Below are positions 59,973-64,000 of a stretch of 64,000 nt of DNA, in pieces. The DNA comes from Clostridiales bacterium (GTDB taxonomy: Bacteria > Bacillota > Clostridia > Saccharofermentanales > Saccharofermentanaceae): positions 1-64,000 of the forward strand of contig JAFZLF010000018.1 of NCBI GenBank assembly GCA_017551625.1, given 5' to 3'. The translations under genes and the position numbers were made by a program. Numbering within the stretch: the stretch's first letter is position 1; the number at the start of each line of letters is the position of its first letter. A model generated the notes under the pieces. That model worked only from the letters and a program-made list of their open reading frames with translations. It was not told where the DNA came from and made no database searches.

Positions 59973-60980
59973 TTACTTGATCTTCTTCACCGAGGCGCCG
60001 AAATCGATGACGGCCTTGAGGCGCACGTTTCGCGGCTCGCCCTCGTACTCGCCCTTCATCCGCTCGAGGAGCATGCGCACCGCGGTCTGCCCGATCTTGC
60101 GCATCGGCTGGATCCCGATGGTCAGCGTCGGGTTAAAGACATGCGCGATGGTCTGGTTCTCAAAGCCCACGAAGGACACGTCGTCAGGCACGCGCAGGTT
60201 CTTCTCGTTCAGGTACATCACGGCGCCGCACGTCAGGTCATTCCCGCTCGCGAAGACCGCTGTCGGCCGCTTCTTCATCTGCATGAAGCTCGCCATCGCG
60301 AGATACCCGCTCTCCTCAGACACGTTCTGGAGATGCAGAAGCTCCGGTTCCGCTTCGAGCCCCTCCTCGGCAAGTGCTTTTCGGAAGCCCGCGACACGGT
60401 CATCCGTCGTGATAAAGCCCGGGGCGCCGCCGATGAAGCCGATACGCTTGTGGCCGTTCTCGAGAAGATGCTTCGTGATGCGGTACGCGATATCGACATT
60501 ATCGATCGTAACAGAATCACATGTGATCTCGGGGTGCTCCATATCGACAAAAACGATCGGCACATCCGCCTTCGCCGCGCGGTCGATATCCTCCTGGCGC
60601 ACATTGATCGGCTGCATGATGATGCCGTCGATCTGCTTATTAATAAGGAAATTGATTTTGTCGGACGCGCCCGTCGGGTCGGTCTGGGAATAGTCGCAGA
60701 TGATCGTGCTATAGCCCGACGCATAGAGCTCCTGGTCGATGCACGAGAGGATCGACACGCCGTAGTAGTCCGCGAGGCTCGGGATCAGGACGCCGACGGA
60801 CATGGTCTTTCGGGTCTTCATGCCGCGCGCGACGGTATTCACCTGATAGTTCAGAGTCGCGATCGCATTCTCGATCTGCTGGCGGTTCTCCTCGAGGACA
60901 TTGCCGCCGTTGATGAACTTCGAAACGGTTGAAATCGATACTCCGGCCATCTTGGCCACGTCTTTGATCGTCGATGACAT
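59973..60980 (-). CDS. LacI-family transcription regulator
   Basis: 335 residues. N-terminal helix-turn-helix DVAKMAGVSISTVSKFINGG (residues 7-26) is followed by a hinge region and a sugar-binding type I fold (SVGVLIPSLADYYGVSILSC near 62; QIDGIIMQP near 114; RIGFIGGAPGF near 170; FVGFENQTIAHVFNPTLT near 262). It should bind a palindromic operator and respond to a sugar. No sugar-use genes are next to it here, so its targets are elsewhere or it regulates the upstream membrane protein gene. Confidence 0.9.
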   Translation of the reverse strand: MSSTIKDVAKMAGVSISTVSKFINGGNVLEENRQQIENAIATLNYQVNTVARGMKTRKTMSVGVLIPSLADYYGVSILSCIDQELYASGYSTIICDYSQTDPTGASDKINFLINKQIDGIIMQPINVRQEDIDRAAKADVPIVFVDMEHPEITCDSVTIDNVDIAYRITKHLLENGHKRIGFIGGAPGFITTDDRVAGFRKALAEEGLEAEPELLHLQNVSEESGYLAMASFMQMKKRPTAVFASGNDLTCGAVMYLNEKNLRVPDDVSFVGFENQTIAHVFNPTLTIGIQPMRKIGQTAVRMLLERMKGEYEGEPRNVRLKAVIDFGASVKKIK

Positions 60981-61073
60981 AGGCTCCCCTCCCGTCAGAA
61001 CATTATCCTCTTATCTTCTCTTCTTGCCCGGCGCTTCCGTCATTCTACGGCAAAAGCACTGTCGCCGCGGCGT

Positions 61074-62762
61074 TTAGAACATCATCCAGTAAAGTGCGGC
61101 GTAAAGGATCACAGAGAGGACTTCCCCCAGTGCTCCTTTTCTTACGACCCGGCGCAGATATGATGCGCCGAGAAGCGATGCGGCCAGCAGAAACACCTGC
61201 ACGGCATATAGTCCTCTTCCTATTATAATCGAGAAAGTGAAAACAATCACTAGTGGAACGAAACGTATCGCGGAAAATTTTACGGAATCGAGTACGCTCT
61301 GGTTGCTGCCCTGGATCTTGCCGAAGAAATTGTCCGTGAGACGGAGCATCGCCATCGCGATCCCGACGAGGACGGACAGCACGATCGCGATGAGGAGGAG
61401 CAGGTCGAGCTTTAGAAAACCGGAGCCTTTCCACAGGAGCGTCAGCATGAAGATGTCCCCGGCCAGAAAGACCGTAAACAGGAGGTGCAACGGCCACATC
61501 GAGCGGGACGATCTCACTTTTCTCCCCTTAAGTTTCCGGATGTACGGCATCAGGAAGAAAGCGGAAGACAGGAACGAGAAGCATACCCAGACCAGCAGTA
61601 CGACACGGTACGCGCTGTCTTTGCGCGCCACGAAAACGAGCGCCGGCAGCGAGATCACCGCGCCGAGGAGAAGCTGCAGCGCGAGGAGATGGTTAAGCGT
61701 ACTTTTGTATTTCTCGGCGATCGAGCGGCCGCGGAGTTTGCCCTTGCGGTCGCGTTCGTGTTCTTTCTCGCCGGGTTCTTTCGGTGTCTCTTCCGGCTTG
61801 AACCTGCGGTTCGCCGGAAGTGTCGACGCGTAGAGGAAAAAGGCAATGAGCGTGAGGATGGTGCACACGGTCTTGGCGACCCAGGTCCAAAGTGGCGCGC
61901 GGGAGATGCCCTTCTCCCCGAGAGTGTGGTTCTTCAGGTAATTGGCCAGATAGGTCTGCATCACGGGGCTGTTCATGGTGATGACCGACGCGACTTCCGG
62001 ATTCGGATAGTTCCCCATCCGCGCGTAGTAGCGCATCGCGTCGGAGGACAGATAGAGCTCCGGCGCCGACTCGTCCGCCTTCACCCCGCGGGCGAGCTTC
62101 GTATCTTCTCCGGAGAGCCGCTCGTAAATCGTGTCCGAATCCGTGCCCTTCTCCGAGAAGATCGCCACACGGCAGGAAGGAGTTTTCGCGCCGAGTTCGC
62201 TGAAAACGGCGGCGCCGGTCTTCGCTGTGGACGCGGTTTTCGCAGTGGACTCACTTTTCGCAGTGGACCCGGTCTTCGATTCATCGGCATTCGCCGCGGA
62301 CGCATTCTTCGCCGCCGCGTCCAGTTCCGCTGCCGAAGGAAGCTCCGGCGAAAGCAGGATCAGATCCGTGATGCCGCTATTCTCCGCGGCGCCCCCGGCA
62401 TTTCCGGTCGTGACGCCGCCATTTCCCGAAGCGATGGAAAGCCCGCTCAAGGCGTAGTCGCCCTCGCAGACTAAGATGACGGAGTCGATCCGTTTCTTGG
62501 CGAGAACACGGGAGACTTCCGCAGCCATCTCCTCCTGCGTCAGACCGTCCTCGACGACGTAGTACGACGCGATGTCCAGATGCGAGAACAGCTGGCTGAT
62601 ATCGGTCTGCGGAAACAGCAGCCCCTCATGGATGAAGCACACGGCGGCGCGCCCCGACTTCGCATCGTTTCTCCTCGGAAGAAGGAGGTCGAGCGACACG
62701 AACAGCAGGATCAGCGCCAGTGCGATGACGCATATGGTGCGGAGGGCGCGGACTTTCTTCAT
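61074..62762 (-). CDS. Membrane protein with large external domain, next to murC
   Basis: 562 residues. One N-terminal helix (ICVIALALILLFVSLDLLL, residues 10-28), then about 250 residues outside with IDSVILVCEGDYALSGLSIA near 93-112 and a low-complexity Ser/Thr/Ala/Lys part (TGSTAKSESTAKTASTAK near 165-185), then a further helix near 300 and five to six helices up to the end. No enzyme motif is certain. The start is three bases after the murC stop, so it is cotranscribed with murC and may act in the cell envelope. Confidence 0.65.
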   Translation of the reverse strand: MKKVRALRTICVIALALILLFVSLDLLLPRRNDAKSGRAAVCFIHEGLLFPQTDISQLFSHLDIASYYVVEDGLTQEEMAAEVSRVLAKKRIDSVILVCEGDYALSGLSIASGNGGVTTGNAGGAAENSGITDLILLSPELPSAAELDAAAKNASAANADESKTGSTAKSESTAKTASTAKTGAAVFSELGAKTPSCRVAIFSEKGTDSDTIYERLSGEDTKLARGVKADESAPELYLSSDAMRYYARMGNYPNPEVASVITMNSPVMQTYLANYLKNHTLGEKGISRAPLWTWVAKTVCTILTLIAFFLYASTLPANRRFKPEETPKEPGEKEHERDRKGKLRGRSIAEKYKSTLNHLLALQLLLGAVISLPALVFVARKDSAYRVVLLVWVCFSFLSSAFFLMPYIRKLKGRKVRSSRSMWPLHLLFTVFLAGDIFMLTLLWKGSGFLKLDLLLLIAIVLSVLVGIAMAMLRLTDNFFGKIQGSNQSVLDSVKFSAIRFVPLVIVFTFSIIIGRGLYAVQVFLLAASLLGASYLRRVVRKGALGEVLSVILYAALYWMMF

Positions 62763-62765
62763 GGA

Positions 62766-64000
62766 TCACCCGAGCTCGACCAGGCGGTCGCCGAGAGAGC
62801 GGATGTCCTCCGGCCCGAGGATCAGGATCATGTCGCCCTCGGAAACGCAACCCGAGAGGCGCTCCACGATCGCATCCTTCGACTCGAAGAACTCAGCATG
62901 GCCGCCGCGTCTATTGATCTCGTCGGCGATGTCGCGCGAGGAGATGTCGCCGGGGTCGACCTCACGGTCGGAGAAGATCTCGTCGAAGAATACATCTTCG
63001 CACGGAAGGAGCGATGTCACATAATCCTCAAAGAGGACTTTTGTACGGGAGTATGTGAGTGGCTGGAAGACGACCCAGGTCTTCCCGTGCGGTACATGCG
63101 AAGCGGCATCGAGTGTCGCTCTTGCGGCACTCGGGTGGTGGGCGTAGTCGGTCACGACCATCGCGCCCTTAAACTTGCCCTTGATGTCGAAGCGTCCTTC
63201 TGCGCCGGTAAACTCGGAAAGGGCCTGCTGCGCGGCCTCTGCCGTGCCGCCCGCGAGCGACGCGCATGCGATCGCGGTCAGGGCGTTGTAGACGTTATGG
63301 GTGCCGGGGATCGCCAGCTGGATATGCGTGTACGGGCGGCCCTTATAGAGCACATCGAAGCCCGCCTTACCATCGGTATATGTGACATTTGCCGCGCAGA
63401 AATCCGGATCTCTCTTCCAGAAATCGACGCCTTCACCGGAAAGACCCGTGGTCATGATGCGCGGTTCCTCCATCCCGACAGCCTTACGGCATGCGGGGAT
63501 GCGGCGGACGCACTCCTGCACGTTCTTGTCGCCTGCCGGGATGACGAGGGTGCCGTCCGCCGAGAGCTTCTCGGTGAACTGGGCAAATACGTCGATGACC
63601 TCATCGATGCTGGCGTAGCAGTCGACGTGGTCGTAGTCGATGTTCGTGATCGCGGCGATCGTGGAGTAGAACTCGAGGAAGGAACGGTGGTACTCGCACG
63701 CCTCGGAGACGAGGAGCTGGTCCTTCGAGCCGAGGTAGACCGTCCCGCCGAAAGCCGGGAGTTCCGCGCCGAGATGGACGGTGGGGTTGGCGCCGCTCTT
63801 AAGAAGGATCAGCGAAACCATCGAGGTGGTAGTGGTTTTGCCGTGGGTGCCGGAAATATTGATGACGTTATTGAAGTTTCTCGTGATGAGGCCGAGGAAG
63901 ACCGAGCGCTCCATGACGGTGATGCCGTTTGCGCGGGCATAGTCGAGCTCGGGATTGCCGGGCAGGATCGCAGCGGTGTGGACGACGATGTCCGGAGCAA
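62766..64000 (-). CDS. murC: UDP-N-acetylmuramate--L-alanine ligase, 5' end beyond the window
   Basis: 411 codons are in view, reading in frame from the window edge (VVHTAAILPGNPELDYARAN ahead of an internal Met at 63914). ATP site ISGTHGKTTTTSM, then NIDYDHVDCY, PGTHNVYNALTAIA and VTDYAHHPS are MurC hallmarks (Mur ligase fold, three domains). It adds L-alanine to UDP-MurNAc in peptidoglycan synthesis in the cytosol. The end (LGPEDIRSLGDRLVELG) is complete. Confidence 0.94.
   Translation of the reverse strand, partial: APDIVVHTAAILPGNPELDYARANGITVMERSVFLGLITRNFNNVINISGTHGKTTTTSMVSLILLKSGANPTVHLGAELPAFGGTVYLGSKDQLLVSEACEYHRSFLEFYSTIAAITNIDYDHVDCYASIDEVIDVFAQFTEKLSADGTLVIPAGDKNVQECVRRIPACRKAVGMEEPRIMTTGLSGEGVDFWKRDPDFCAANVTYTDGKAGFDVLYKGRPYTHIQLAIPGTHNVYNALTAIACASLAGGTAEAAQQALSEFTGAEGRFDIKGKFKGAMVVTDYAHHPSAARATLDAASHVPHGKTWVVFQPLTYSRTKVLFEDYVTSLLPCEDVFFDEIFSDREVDPGDISSRDIADEINRRGGHAEFFESKDAIVERLSGCVSEGDMILILGPEDIRSLGDRLVELG

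Noticed and set aside
1-64000. tRNA or rRNA genes
   Set aside because: I saw no cloverleaf with a TTCGAATC-type T-arm and no rRNA sequence; a covariance-model search would be needed to exclude a tRNA fully.

Overview
The window looks like a chromosome segment of an anaerobic member of the Bacillota, class Clostridia (Lachnospiraceae- or Oscillospirales-like). Reasons: L27 carries the cleavable Firmicutes N-terminal extension and sits beside its protease gene prp in an rplU-prp-rpmA-obgE order; strong AGGAGG-type ribosome binding sites precede most genes; and LicD-type surface-sugar genes, HD-GYP and GGDEF signalling proteins, many toxin-antitoxin pairs and AAA ATPases of the kind expanded in gut and rumen Clostridia are present. 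Genus cannot be set from the sequence alone. Most genes lie on the minus strand.

Layout. 1-1014: an IS1595-type transposase running off the left edge. 1.2-4.7 kb: a large secreted repeat protein. 4.9-11.0 kb: an AlkZ-related protein, two uncharacterised proteins, a DUF3791/DUF3990 operon, a flavin oxidoreductase and a RelB/PIN toxin-antitoxin pair. 11.1-11.5 kb: an array of inverted-repeat units. 11.7-13.3 kb: an ECF sigma factor fused to a membrane anchor and an external domain. 13.5-32.5 kb: an accessory, partly AT-rich island with an AbiL-like pair (ATPase + RloB), a VirD4-like ATPase / unknown / ClpP / YbjN-like cluster, a STAND (NLR-like) ATPase, three membrane or secreted proteins, a truncated radical SAM gene joined to a truncated membrane gene, and a 1,163-residue protein that fuses a ClpC-type AAA+ module to a soluble FtsH protease, preceded by a second YbjN-like gene. 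32.7-38.3 kb: VapBC, two expanded-family ATPases with repeat-rich upstream regions, and a GGDEF protein with a sugar-binding-like sensor. 38.7-39.1 kb: a second inverted-repeat array. 39.2-41.1 kb: a membrane HD-GYP protein. 41.2-56.4 kb: a cell-surface polysaccharide cluster (flippase, polymerase, two LicD, glycosyltransferases, initiating sugar transferase, aminotransferase, acyltransferases and the full dTDP-L-rhamnose pathway). 56.5-59.4 kb: obgE, rpmA, prp, rplU with repeats between them. 59.6-59.9 kb: a third inverted-repeat array. 60-64 kb: a LacI-type regulator, a membrane protein and the 3' part of murC.

How it fits together. The dTDP-rhamnose genes feed the glycosyltransferases of the polysaccharide cluster; the PglC-like sugar transferase starts the lipid-linked unit, the flippase exports it, the polymerase extends it, and LicD and acyltransferase genes probably decorate it. 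The 13.5-32.5 kb island combines a recognisable phage-defence pair, a STAND ATPase and two unusual loci that each join ATP-driven machines, proteolysis and a YbjN-like small protein.

Most unusual signals. (1) Intergenic arrays at 11.1, 38.7 and 59.6 kb, plus one unit at 32.0 kb, are built from inverted-repeat units almost always exactly 36 bp long, while the arm sequence is different at each locus; in two arrays the units repeat every 53-54 bp. Geometry is conserved, not sequence. (2) The 9-mer AAAAGCACT occurs at least 13 times on the two strands where about 0.5 is expected by chance, and is almost absent from the accessory regions. (3) The ClpC-FtsH fusion and the VirD4-ClpP-YbjN cluster are strong candidates for an undescribed proteolysis or defence system.
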